A stretch of DNA of 64,000 bases, from positions 62,001 through 126,000 of the forward strand of contig JAUNSJ010000004.1 of assembly GCA_030539295.1 (NCBI GenBank), read 5' to 3'. Of this stretch, positions 36,375 to 44,160 are shown piece by piece. The notes beneath the pieces are model-generated. The model did no database searches and was not told where the DNA came from. It saw only the letters and a list, made by a program, of their open reading frames with translations. Origin of the DNA: Planctomycetia bacterium. GTDB lineage: Bacteria; Planctomycetota; Planctomycetia; Pirellulales; Thermoguttaceae. The position numbers and the translations under genes were made by a program. Positions within the stretch are counted from its first letter, which is position 1; each line of letters starts with the position of its first letter.

Positions 36375-37082
36375 ATGAATGATATCGAACATGAATGGTA
36401 TGCACACGGTTATATGATATTTGCATATTGGCATCGAAAAGATTCAATTGATGAATGTGCTGAAAGAATGTATGGTTTTTTTACAGACTTTGCTCGAATG
36501 TTCCCAGAGTGGGTTCCTTTTTGGGCAGGTTGTTGGCACAACACATTTTATGAGATTCCAAGTGCAAGAATACTTCGGGATATAATTTGCAAAAGTCGTG
36601 ATCCCAAATACATTGATTCTGTAGGAAGTACTGTTATTTGCTGTAATACTGGAACAGGTAATATTAACCAATATAATGACAATCGATATATAGAAATTTC
36701 AATAACTGCGGCAGCTTATGATGGATATGCAAATAGTCTTTATATTCATTTCCCCCCTGCAAACGAAGATATGAAATGTTTGAATAATATTGACACATAC
36801 AAAAATCTATTTGATATTGTACTTAACTATTGGGATCCGGAATTCGGCTCTGTTTATAGTTTGTATTGGAAGTCAAAATATAAAACGATTAAACATGTTG
36901 GTTGGCTTAATTATGGTTCAAATAAGTTTGGTGAACTTCCAGTTCTTCCCAATTGGGCGAGTGTCATTCCAGTTGGTAACATCGGAAAATATGTTCTTGC
37001 AACGGATGAATTAACAGACGAGGCCAAGTTAATAAAAAGGGTAAAAGCATTGAATAAGATACTTATACCCTATTATCCTTGA
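36375..37082 (+). CDS. Imm52-like immunity family protein, copy 1
   Basis: A 235-residue soluble protein. Its conserved core includes SIDECAERMYGFFTDFARMF with a PEWVPFWAG pattern, and a C-terminal GWLNYGSNKFGELPVLPNW block followed by IPVGNIGKYVLATDEL. The C-terminal GW(L)-x-Y...LP...PVG...V-T pattern resembles immunity protein family Imm52 of polymorphic toxin systems, from memory. It has no signal peptide. It is the first of four tandem paralogues. The other copies lie at 38865, 39676 and 40502. Its 3' 140 bases are identical to those of the others. No matching toxin is next to it, so it may be an orphan immunity gene. Confidence 0.55.
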   Translation: MNDIEHEWYAHGYMIFAYWHRKDSIDECAERMYGFFTDFARMFPEWVPFWAGCWHNTFYEIPSARILRDIICKSRDPKYIDSVGSTVICCNTGTGNINQYNDNRYIEISITAAAYDGYANSLYIHFPPANEDMKCLNNIDTYKNLFDIVLNYWDPEFGSVYSLYWKSKYKTIKHVGWLNYGSNKFGELPVLPNWASVIPVGNIGKYVLATDELTDEAKLIKRVKALNKILIPYYP

Positions 37083-37189
37083 ATGTGTCAAATGTTTTTT
37101 TGTGTCAAGAAGCTCGTAAAGAGGCGGAGTCATGCAATACCATTTTTTGTCCGATAAACCACATTCACTTAAAAGTAAGGACTAATACA

Positions 37190-37741
37190 GTGCAGTTTCC
37201 TTGGAAAAAACTGGAAAAGAACCGGAAAGATTTCATTTCATCTCGAAATGATCATATTTTGGCTGACGACACTTTTGTAAGGAGTATTATTGAAAGGCCA
37301 TCATGCTTTGAAAAGCTACTGATTATTGCAACGCGTAGCGCTCTTGCTGAAGAATGTTTGGTTAGCAGAGAACAAATATTTCCTTGCGATACATGTTTTT
37401 TGCTAAACAGTTTAATGGGCCCCGATGATTTTATTGGATATTATTTACAACCAATTAGAGGATGGATGGGGTTCGATGCATTGTGTTTTATTCTTACTCT
37501 TGAACAGATACTCCAAAAAGATTACAATATGCCAATACATTTTAATATAAAAAATCTTCGTTCTTTAGCTACGTTCGGAAAAGATATGGATGGGCGTATT
37601 GATACCTGTCAGACAATAAAAACATGGATCATTTCATTGGTAAATGAAATTTGTTCCTGTTCACCAGCTTTTCAATGTGTCGATCAGATGCCGGAAAACA
37701 AGGAGACAGAAGATGAGTGTTCGGGAATGAAAGGCTCTTGA
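37190..37741 (+). CDS. Island protein of unknown function
   Basis: A 183-residue soluble protein. I start it at the GTG at 37190, eight bases after TAAGGA; upstream starts overlap the previous gene without ribosome binding sites. It is predominantly helical with several cysteines (CLVSREQIFPCDTCFLLN near the middle) and a tail FQCVDQMPENKETEDEC. The tail resembles the tails of the 38422 gene and of two spacer remnants. No family is recognised. The cysteines may be structural or metal-binding. In context it may be a second immunity family alternating with the Imm52-like genes. Confidence 0.55.
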   Translation: MQFPWKKLEKNRKDFISSRNDHILADDTFVRSIIERPSCFEKLLIIATRSALAEECLVSREQIFPCDTCFLLNSLMGPDDFIGYYLQPIRGWMGFDALCFILTLEQILQKDYNMPIHFNIKNLRSLATFGKDMDGRIDTCQTIKTWIISLVNEICSCSPAFQCVDQMPENKETEDECSGMKGS

Positions 37742-37841
37742 GCGGTTTTAGCGAGCACAATCCCTCGCAAAGGACCGGTAATCTTTTAAGAGAAGGGTCA
37801 AAAAAAGTGCCCCACTTGAAAAGGAGTGCGGATTCGGTAAA

Positions 37842-38000
37842 ATGAAAAGAGATCACCAAAGAGTCCTTGACTATTTTTATAAACAGACTCTCCGTCGCCC
37901 CTTGTTTGTGGCAGAGAGCCTTAAATATATGAAGAGTGAGATTCAAACTTACTGGGCGACTATAAGGAGTCATTATGACAGAAGAAAAGCAGGTTTTTAA
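37842..38000 (+). CDS. Possible small ORF, 52 residues
   Basis: Begins MKRDHQRVLDYFYKQTLRR and ends 26 bases into the next gene. AAGGAG lies 15 bases upstream, which is rather far. The peptide is basic and helical. It may be a leader, a remnant of a longer gene or not translated. Confidence 0.25.
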   Translation: MKRDHQRVLDYFYKQTLRRPLFVAESLKYMKSEIQTYWATIRSHYDRRKAGF

Positions 38001-38328
38001 TGATTACGAGACTTTTAAGCATGATCTCAATGAAAAGATTGTGATTTTTGGAGGTGTTGCGTCAAAATATTTGGATGACCCCAAATATTCCCAGGTGGTT
38101 CAAGCGGCTCAAGAGGCATTTCGATATATTTTGCACGATAACGTCTTAAAAAGATTTTACTATGACCTTAAGGGCTACGAAGAACCGCAGCCGGGTTTTT
38201 TTGAATTATTATCCAGAATGCGGGGCACGAAGTTTAGTGATTGTTTTGATGACTTATCAATTCCCGATGATCTGGAAAATGAAATCAATACATTGATAGC
38301 GAAATTAAAAAAACTGACAAGAATGTAA
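37975..38328 (+). CDS. Small helical island protein of unknown function
   Basis: A 117-residue acidic, fully helical protein (segments FNDYETFKHDLNEKIVIFGG and DDLENEINTLIAKLKKLT). The ATG follows ATAAGGAGTCATT, a strong ribosome binding site. No family is recognised. Its size and acidity resemble many immunity proteins, but there is no direct evidence. It lies between the 37190 and 38422 genes in the AT-rich island. Confidence 0.6.
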   Translation: MTEEKQVFNDYETFKHDLNEKIVIFGGVASKYLDDPKYSQVVQAAQEAFRYILHDNVLKRFYYDLKGYEEPQPGFFELLSRMRGTKFSDCFDDLSIPDDLENEINTLIAKLKKLTRM

Positions 38329-38421
38329 CATGATATTCAAGAAAAGGCTATTATACAAAAGGTAATCTGGAGATCTGTATCAAGAGACCCGTGCACCATG
38401 TTAGTTAAAGGATGTAAACCG

Positions 38422-38865
38422 ATGAGTGACGCAATAGATACCGGCCCTGTTTCGTATGAAGTTTGTGAGAGATATATGGAATTACTCGGAGAGATCTCAA
38501 AGGCCTATACAAAAGGTTCTCCGGAAGAGCTTTCTATAAGGTATGCCGCCTTTGCAATATTTCATTTATGTCACGACCAGTCTTCAGAAGCCTTTTTCGC
38601 GGCGAGGAAACGCATCAAAGGCTCGTTGAGTGGCCTTGAGTTACTTATGTTTCTTTCAAGCGGGTATGAGATACCTCAAGAATTTAACAATTCCTGTATC
38701 AGCCAGCTTACAAGTGAAATATCAGATATAGTACATAAAATCAATGACGTATACAGAAGCGAAAATCAGGATACTTGTCTGAATGTGTCCAAGGGTTTTC
38801 AGGACGATGAGCTGGCATCTGACAACGAAGGGGCAGAAAGCCCAAGATTACGAGGTATGATATAA
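38422..38865 (+). CDS. Island protein of unknown function overlapping an Imm52-like gene
   Basis: A 147-residue helical protein without signal. I start at ATG 38422, nine bases after AAAGGA; the ATG at 38398 has no such site. A central CHDQSSEAFFAARKRIKGSLSG stretch and LELLMFLSSGYEIP are its clearest features. The C-terminal tail FQDDELASDNEGAESPRL is similar in sequence and position to the tail of the 37190 gene and to the spacer repeats at 39587 and 40414. Its TAA overlaps the ATG of the next Imm52-like gene by one base (TAATG), so the two are coupled. Confidence 0.6.
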   Translation: MSDAIDTGPVSYEVCERYMELLGEISKAYTKGSPEELSIRYAAFAIFHLCHDQSSEAFFAARKRIKGSLSGLELLMFLSSGYEIPQEFNNSCISQLTSEISDIVHKINDVYRSENQDTCLNVSKGFQDDELASDNEGAESPRLRGMI

Positions 38866-39572
38866 TGAATGATATCGAAAGAAGATGGTACGCACACGGA
38901 TACAAGTTATTTGCATATTGGAATCGAAAAGAATCTGTTGATGAATGTGCTGAAAGAATGTATGGTTTTTTCACTGACTTTGCTCGAATGTTCCCAGAAT
39001 GGGTTCCTTTTTGGGCAGGTTGTTGGCACAATGTTTTTTATGAGGCTCCAAGTGCAACAATTCTTAGGGATATAATTTGCAAAAGCCGTGATCCCAAAAA
39101 CCCTGATTCTGCAGGAAGTATAGTTGTTTGCTGTAATTCAGGAACAGATAATATTAACCAATATAATTACAACCGATATATAAAACATTTCATAACTGTG
39201 GCAGCTTATGATGGATACACGAATAGTATTTATATTCATTTCCCCCCTGCTAACGAAGATATGAAATGCTTGAGTAATGTTGATACATACAAAAATCTAT
39301 TTGATATTGTAGTTAACCATTGGAGTCCGGAATTCGGCTCTGTATATTGCGTGCTTTGGAGGTTAACACACAAAACGATTAGGCATGTTGGTTGGCTTAA
39401 TTATGGTTCAAATAAGTTTGGTGAACTTCCAGTTCTTCCCAATTGGGCGAGTGTCATTCCAGTTGGTAACATCGGAAAATATGTTCTTGCAACGGATGAA
39501 TTAACAGACGAGGCCAAGTTAATAAAAAGGGTAGAAGACTTGAATAAGATACTTATACCCTATTATCATTGA
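38865..39572 (+). CDS. Imm52-like immunity family protein, copy 2
   Basis: A 235-residue paralogue of the 36375 gene and nearly identical over most of its length to copy 4 at 40502. From about residue 10 to residue 222 the DNA differs little or not at all, while the first nine codons and the last few differ. It begins inside the stop of the previous gene (one-base overlap). The conserved DECAERMYGFFTDFARMFPE block and the C-terminal PVGNIGKYVLATDE block are intact. It is likely functional. Confidence 0.55.
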   Translation: MNDIERRWYAHGYKLFAYWNRKESVDECAERMYGFFTDFARMFPEWVPFWAGCWHNVFYEAPSATILRDIICKSRDPKNPDSAGSIVVCCNSGTDNINQYNYNRYIKHFITVAAYDGYTNSIYIHFPPANEDMKCLSNVDTYKNLFDIVVNHWSPEFGSVYCVLWRLTHKTIRHVGWLNYGSNKFGELPVLPNWASVIPVGNIGKYVLATDELTDEAKLIKRVEDLNKILIPYYH

Positions 39573-39586
39573 GCGTGTGTGACTAT

Positions 39587-39664
39587 CCAATGGTTTTTCA
39601 GGTGTCGATCAAACACATGAAAATTAAGAGTCAGGTTAGGTGATCCCGTTTCTCTATCAGAAAG
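39587..39664 (+). repeat. Spacer repeat, copy 1 (degenerate gene end)
   Basis: A 78-base segment repeated at 40414-40491 with few changes. It would encode FQVSIKHMKIKSQVR then stop. This matches in position and kind the tails FQCVDQMPENK of the 37190 gene and FQDDELASDNE of the 38422 gene. It probably marks the eroded end of a gene once present in each duplicated unit. Confidence 0.55.
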
Positions 39665-39675
39665 ATGCAACTAAA

Positions 39676-40383
39676 ATGAATGATTTCGATTATAAATGGT
39701 ATGCACACGGATATTTGATATATGCAGATTGGGATCGAAAAGATTCAATTGATGAATGTGCTGAGAGAATGTATGGATTTTTTACTGACTTTGCTCGAAT
39801 GTTCCCAGAGTGGGTTCCTTTTTGGGCAGGTTGTTGGCACAATACTTTTTATGAGGTTCCAAGTACAAGAATACTTAGGGATATAATTTGTAAATGCCGT
39901 AATCCCAAATACGTTGATTCTGTAGGAAGTACGGTTGTTTGCTGTAATACAGGAACAGGCAATATTAACCAATATAATTACAACCGATATATAGAAATAG
40001 CAATAACTGCGGCTGCTTATGATGGATATACGAATAGTATTGAAATTCATTTCCCGCCTGCAAACGAAGACATGAAATGCTTGAGTAATGTTAATACATA
40101 CAAAAATCTATTTGATATTGTACTTAACCATTGGAGTCCGGAATTCGGTTGTGTTGATAATTTGCATTGGAAGTTAACACACAAAACGATTGAGCATGTT
40201 GGTTGGCTTAATTATGGTTCAAATAAGTTTGGTGAACTTCCAGTTCTTCCCAATTGGGCGAGTGTCATTCCAGTTGGTAACATCGGAAAATATGTTCTTG
40301 CAACGGATGAATTAACAGACGAGGCCAAGTTAATAAGAAGGGTAGAAGACTTGAATAAGATACTTGTACCCTATTATCCTTGA
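39676..40383 (+). CDS. Imm52-like immunity family protein, copy 3
   Basis: A 235-residue paralogue (start at ATG 39676; a longer frame to 39640 has no ribosome binding site). Its N-terminal half is closer to copy 1 (RKDSIDECAERMYGFF, TFYEVPSTRILRD), and it has private changes such as EIHFPPANEDM in the middle. The last 140 bases of the gene match the other copies exactly. That mosaic pattern suggests recombination among the copies. No signal peptide or membrane helix. Confidence 0.55.
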   Translation: MNDFDYKWYAHGYLIYADWDRKDSIDECAERMYGFFTDFARMFPEWVPFWAGCWHNTFYEVPSTRILRDIICKCRNPKYVDSVGSTVVCCNTGTGNINQYNYNRYIEIAITAAAYDGYTNSIEIHFPPANEDMKCLSNVNTYKNLFDIVLNHWSPEFGCVDNLHWKLTHKTIEHVGWLNYGSNKFGELPVLPNWASVIPVGNIGKYVLATDELTDEAKLIRRVEDLNKILVPYYP

Positions 40384-40413
40384 GCGTGTGTGACTATCCA
40401 ATTGTGAATATGT

Positions 40414-40491
40414 CCAATGGTTTTTCAGGTGTTGATCAGACACATGAAAATTAAGAGTCAGGTTAGGTGATCCCGTTTCTCTATCAGAAAG
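40414..40491 (+). repeat. Spacer repeat, copy 2 (degenerate gene end)
   Basis: Second copy of the 39587-39664 spacer, in the same position relative to the following Imm52-like gene. It supports tandem duplication of a unit made of a spacer and an Imm52-like gene. Confidence 0.55.
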
Positions 40492-40501
40492 AAGGAACAA
40501 A

Positions 40502-41212
40502 ATGAATAATACAGAATATGAGTGGTACACACACGGATACAAGTTATTTGCATATTGGAATCGAAAAGAATCTGTTGATGAATGTGCTGAAAGAATGTAT
40601 GGTTTTTTCACTGACTTTGCTCGAATGTTCCCAGAATGGGTTCCTTTTTGGGCAGGTTGTTGGCACAATGTTTTTTATGAGGCTCCAAGTGCAACAATTC
40701 TTAGGGATATAATTTGCAAAAGCCGTGATCCCAAAAACCCTGATTCTGCAGGAAGTATAGTTGTTTGCTGTAATTCAGGAACAGATAATATTAACCAATA
40801 TAATTACAACCGATATATAAAACATTTCATAACTGTGGCAGCTTATGATGGATACACGAATAGTATTTATATTCATTTCCCCCCTGCTAACGAAGATATG
40901 AAATGCTTGAGTAATGTTGATACATACAAAAATCTATTTGATATTGTAGTTAACCATTGGAGTCCGGAATTCGGCTCTGTATATTGCGTGCTTTGGAGGT
41001 TAACACACAAAACGATTAGGCATGTTGGTTGGCTTAATTATGGTTCAAATAAGTTTGGTGAACTTCCAGTTCTTCCCAATTGGGCGAGTGTCATTCCAGT
41101 TGGTAACATCGGAAAATATGTTCTTGCAACGGATGAATTAACAGACGAGGCCAAGTTAATAAAAAGGGTAAAAGCATTGAATAAGATACTTACACCCTAC
41201 TATTATCCTTGA
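40502..41212 (+). CDS. Imm52-like immunity family protein, copy 4
   Basis: A 236-residue paralogue almost identical to copy 2 (offset 1637 bases) except at its first nine codons and its end, where one extra Tyr codon appears. AAGGAAC precedes the ATG. The near-identity points to a very recent duplication or conversion between copies 2 and 4. It is the last gene of the array; a roughly 490-base AT-rich region without a clear gene follows before the promoter of the next DUF1559 gene. Confidence 0.55.
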   Translation: MNNTEYEWYTHGYKLFAYWNRKESVDECAERMYGFFTDFARMFPEWVPFWAGCWHNVFYEAPSATILRDIICKSRDPKNPDSAGSIVVCCNSGTDNINQYNYNRYIKHFITVAAYDGYTNSIYIHFPPANEDMKCLSNVDTYKNLFDIVVNHWSPEFGSVYCVLWRLTHKTIRHVGWLNYGSNKFGELPVLPNWASVIPVGNIGKYVLATDELTDEAKLIKRVKALNKILTPYYYP

Positions 41213-41513
41213 ATGTATGAGTGTGTGCGACAGTCCAACGAACCGGGTCCACTTAAAACCTTCACAAAGAAGTAACAAGACAGGGTTTCGTCTGGTCCTG
41301 GTAAACGGGGAACTTGGAGCTTGCCTGTTGAATATCGGGGCAAGAAATGTGTTGTTTGAGTGCTCGCCTTCCAAAAACAATGGAAAAGGGGCTTATAAAA
41401 TTCTCGTTGGCAAAAAGTTTGTGATATAATTCTTGTTTTATAATCCAATTATGATATAATTCTTGTAATAGTGGTTGCTATAGACATTTATGATATTTTT
41501 TTGGTTTTTTATC
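41213..41513. other. AT-rich region after the island, no clear gene
   Basis: About 300 bases with no convincing gene. It holds two direct repeats of TGATATAATTCTTGT at 41422-41436 and 41452-41466 (30-base period), just upstream of the promoter at 41514. Confidence 0.4.
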
Positions 41514-41542
41514 TTGACAAATCTGGCGGGCCGGGCTATTAT
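41514..41542 (+). promoter_or_regulatory. Consensus-like promoter of the DUF1559 gene with the poly-G tract
   Basis: TTGACA, 17 bases, TATTAT. A transcript from here would have a leader of about 150 bases before the ATG at 41699. Confidence 0.75.
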
Positions 41543-41754
41543 ACAGGTAATGTAAGTATCGCGATTACTTCGAACCAAAAAAGTCACAGAAAAAATCACT
41601 TTGTGTTCGTGTACCGCTTTCCCCGTGGTTACTTCAAAGCGAGGTGCCTGGCGGAGAGCGTTCAGGTCAGAGACAATTTTTGAAGAAAGGGCGGTGGAAT
41701 GATGAATAGAGAATTCGGACATTCCTTGTTAATGCCCCCCACACGCGATAAAAT

Positions 41755-41765
41755 GGGGGGGGGGG
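41755..41765 (+). other. Poly-G tract of 11 bases between start codon and DUF1559 body
   Basis: In-frame start codons at 41699, 41702 and 41753 lie upstream, the first two preceded by an AAAGGGCGGTGG ribosome binding site. With 11 G that frame ends at TAG 41771. With 10 G it joins the DUF1559 reading frame directly and gives a 35-residue leader to FTLVELL. This layout fits slipped-strand switching, but an assembly or sequencing error in the run is a real alternative. Confidence 0.6.
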
Positions 41766-41807
41766 AAGAATAGTACCTCTCCGAAGACCAGCTACAATCG
41801 AATTTCG

Positions 41808-42866
41808 TTGCTGGTAAAAAGACGCAAATGCGGCTTCTTGACGCGTTTCGCATTCACTCTTGTTGAACTTCTTGTGGTCATTGCGATTATAGGGATATTA
41901 ATCGCACTTCTTCTGCCGGCGGTCCAGGCGGCGCGCGAGGCGGCCAGGCGGTCCTCGTGCACCAACAATCTCAAGCAGATTGGTCTGGCCATTCACAACT
42001 ATCTGGATGCCAATAAGTCGAATTTCCCGCTTGGCAGTAGTGAGGGTGTACCGAGTTCGGGTACTTCTAGTGAGTTCACTACATATCATGTTGCTTTTGG
42101 CTGGAGTTGGCGGGTTCGTCTGTTTCCACAGATGGAACAAGTAGCCTTGTACGAATCACTTGCATTTACAGATGAACCGTTTTCTGCTTTTGAGCATACA
42201 ATAGACGGCAAATCGTTGAATCTCGTGAACGCCCCGCATAACAAGGTTTTAGCGCGTCTGCTGGTTTCCACGCACAAATGTCCTTCGTTCAGTGGTGACC
42301 CGTTCACGAATTATGGGAATGGAGGAGAGATCTACCATCGAAATGATGGCGGGGTCATGATCCCCTCCTACACAGGCATTATGGGTGCCTTTCCGAATCC
42401 GGATACCGGAGACGAGGCGGGAATCGTGAGTGGCTACAGTGGAAGTAAATTATCTTTCCGCAATGTTTTCGCACCATCGCCGGGCTACCGGAATCTCCAG
42501 ATGGTGGTCGATGGCCTTTCCAATACGATGATCATTGGAGAGCAGTCGGGCCGTATTAATCACTGGAAGCTTTCCATGGTTCACGTCACGGCCGGTTTTT
42601 ATGGCCCTTGGGCAGGCAATCATGGCGTGGGAATATGCGGGTCCATGACAACCGTACGCTATCCCATCAACAGGAAGACGGTCGTAACCTCGGATTGCGG
42701 CGCCGACATCTACTGGTGTGGCAATACGATTCTTAATTCGGAGCATTCGGGCGGAATCAATGTCCTTTTAGGAGACGGCAGCGTCCGATTCATAAGCGAT
42801 ACGATCGATATGGGAATTCTTCGATCGGCTGCCGTTATGAACGACCGAAAGACAATCAGTCTCTAA
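41808..42866 (+). CDS. DUF1559 pseudopilin-like protein, possibly phase-variable
   Basis: A 352-residue body as read here from TTG 41808, which lacks a ribosome binding site. The motif [19 protein letters not shown] and the [11 protein letters not shown] segment are present. The H-x9-DG motif is [16 protein letters not shown], then SDTIDMG. The real start is more likely the ATG at 41699 or 41702, placed out of frame by the 11-G run just upstream; one G fewer would restore a continuous gene. No lipoprotein follows directly: the next gene is another DUF1559 member at 43025. It is the only DUF1559 gene of the four with a broken leader. Confidence 0.8.
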   Translation: MLVKRRKCGFLTRFAFTLVELLVVIAIIGILIALLLPAVQAAREAARRSSCTNNLKQIGLAIHNYLDANKSNFPLGSSEGVPSSGTSSEFTTYHVAFGWSWRVRLFPQMEQVALYESLAFTDEPFSAFEHTIDGKSLNLVNAPHNKVLARLLVSTHKCPSFSGDPFTNYGNGGEIYHRNDGGVMIPSYTGIMGAFPNPDTGDEAGIVSGYSGSKLSFRNVFAPSPGYRNLQMVVDGLSNTMIIGEQSGRINHWKLSMVHVTAGFYGPWAGNHGVGICGSMTTVRYPINRKTVVTSDCGADIYWCGNTILNSEHSGGINVLLGDGSVRFISDTIDMGILRSAAVMNDRKTISL

Positions 42867-42934
42867 CGCTCGTTCGAACCGGGAAGATTTTGAGTTTTTA
42901 ATCAGAGTGACCGGAGAGAGCGGGCGTAGGCAAG

Positions 42935-42963
42935 TTGGCAATGGATTTTGTCAGCTGTATAGG
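42935..42963 (+). promoter_or_regulatory. Promoter candidate for the 43025 DUF1559 gene
   Basis: TTGGCA, 17 bases, TATAGG, about 60 bases before the gene start. The -10 is a moderate match. Confidence 0.4.
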
Positions 42964-43024
42964 GGATAATGCGCACAGTTCTCTCTCCTTCCAAAGAAAA
43001 TAAAAATAAATGGGGAGACAAACC

Positions 43025-44119
43025 ATGAAACGGAAACACAACAGGAAATCAGTTGAACAAAAAACGGGCTTTACGCTCGTTGAATTGCTGGTAGTCATTG
43101 CGATTATAGGAATTTTAATCGCGCTGCTTCTGCCAGCGGTCCAGGCGGCGCGGGAAGCTGCCCGACGTATGCAATGCACGAACAATTTAAAACAGATGGG
43201 CCTGGCATTGCACAATCATCACGACGTTCGCGGAACATTCCCCGCCGGAATGGGTCCGGAAGTGAGTACGACGGCGACTGGAGGACTCACTCCAAACGAC
43301 CGCTATAGTGTCCAGTTCTTCCTGCTTCCTTACATGGAGCAGACGGCTCTGTACGAATCCTTCGACCAGACAGTTCGCTGCCAGGGCGATGTCAACGCCG
43401 TTGCTATTGGCACCATGCTGCGGTATCGGGCCCCTGTCTACGGTTTTCTCTGCCCGAGCGATGAAAACCATACCGCTTGCTATACCGGTGGTGGCGACGG
43501 CTGGCCCATTAATTACACAGGAAACTGGGGAACGTTTGCCAGCTCTCTGAAGTACTGGGATGGCCTCTTTGGCTCCCCGTACGACCTGGTCGACGGGACC
43601 ACAACCTTGGTAAAAAAGTTGCAAGCAACGCGCATGGCTTCCGTTATCGACGGCACGAGTAATACAAGCGCGTTTACCGAAATTATTTTGGGTTCCAAAG
43701 GCAGTGCACAGCGGCCGACGTGGGATAAAGACTGCTTTGTCGTTACTTTTCCGACCGTTCCAACGACTGGTACGGACCAGGAAAAACGGGACGAAGCTAC
43801 GACTCTTTTCGACGGCTACGACTGGCAGGACTATAAGGCGACCGCGACCTGGAAAGGGCGTGGTTGCGTATGGGTTTCTGCAGCGCCCTGGATTAGCGGG
43901 TATACTCATTTGTATCCGCCCAATAAAACCTGTTGGCGTGCAGATAATGAGGTTACGACAGGTTATTTTCTTCAGGTTATGCCTGCGGGAAGTCAGCATA
44001 GCGGAGGTGCCAATACGTGCCTGGTGGATGGCAGTGTGCGATTTGTAAATGAAACGATCTCGCCTAAAATCTGGCAGGCCTACGGCACAATTGCCGGTGG
44101 CGAAACGCTGTCACTATAA
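43025..44119 (+). CDS. DUF1559 pseudopilin-like protein
   Basis: A 364-residue member. The leader [14 protein letters not shown] is short and basic, then [19 protein letters not shown] with Gly before Phe, the canonical cleavage context. [11 protein letters not shown] and the H-x9-DG motif ([16 protein letters not shown]) are intact. The ATG at 43025 follows GGGGAG; the ATG at 43010 adds five residues without better support. It is followed 41 bases later by the sialidase gene and then by the third small lipoprotein, so it belongs to a third cassette, without its own ECF/FecR pair. Confidence 0.9.
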   Translation: MKRKHNRKSVEQKTGFTLVELLVVIAIIGILIALLLPAVQAAREAARRMQCTNNLKQMGLALHNHHDVRGTFPAGMGPEVSTTATGGLTPNDRYSVQFFLLPYMEQTALYESFDQTVRCQGDVNAVAIGTMLRYRAPVYGFLCPSDENHTACYTGGGDGWPINYTGNWGTFASSLKYWDGLFGSPYDLVDGTTTLVKKLQATRMASVIDGTSNTSAFTEIILGSKGSAQRPTWDKDCFVVTFPTVPTTGTDQEKRDEATTLFDGYDWQDYKATATWKGRGCVWVSAAPWISGYTHLYPPNKTCWRADNEVTTGYFLQVMPAGSQHSGGANTCLVDGSVRFVNETISPKIWQAYGTIAGGETLSL

Positions 44120-44160
44120 GTCAAAGTTCATATGTCCCCTCAAAAGAAAGAGAGTAATTA

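Noticed and set aside
37079-37189. Upstream TTG or GTG starts for the 37190 gene
   Set aside because: They overlap the previous stop and lack ribosome binding sites, whereas GTG 37190 has TAAGGA at eight bases.
35267-41500. Integrated phage or integrative element with att sites
   Set aside because: No integrase is present and no second copy of the tRNA-Ile 3' end was found on the right side of the island.
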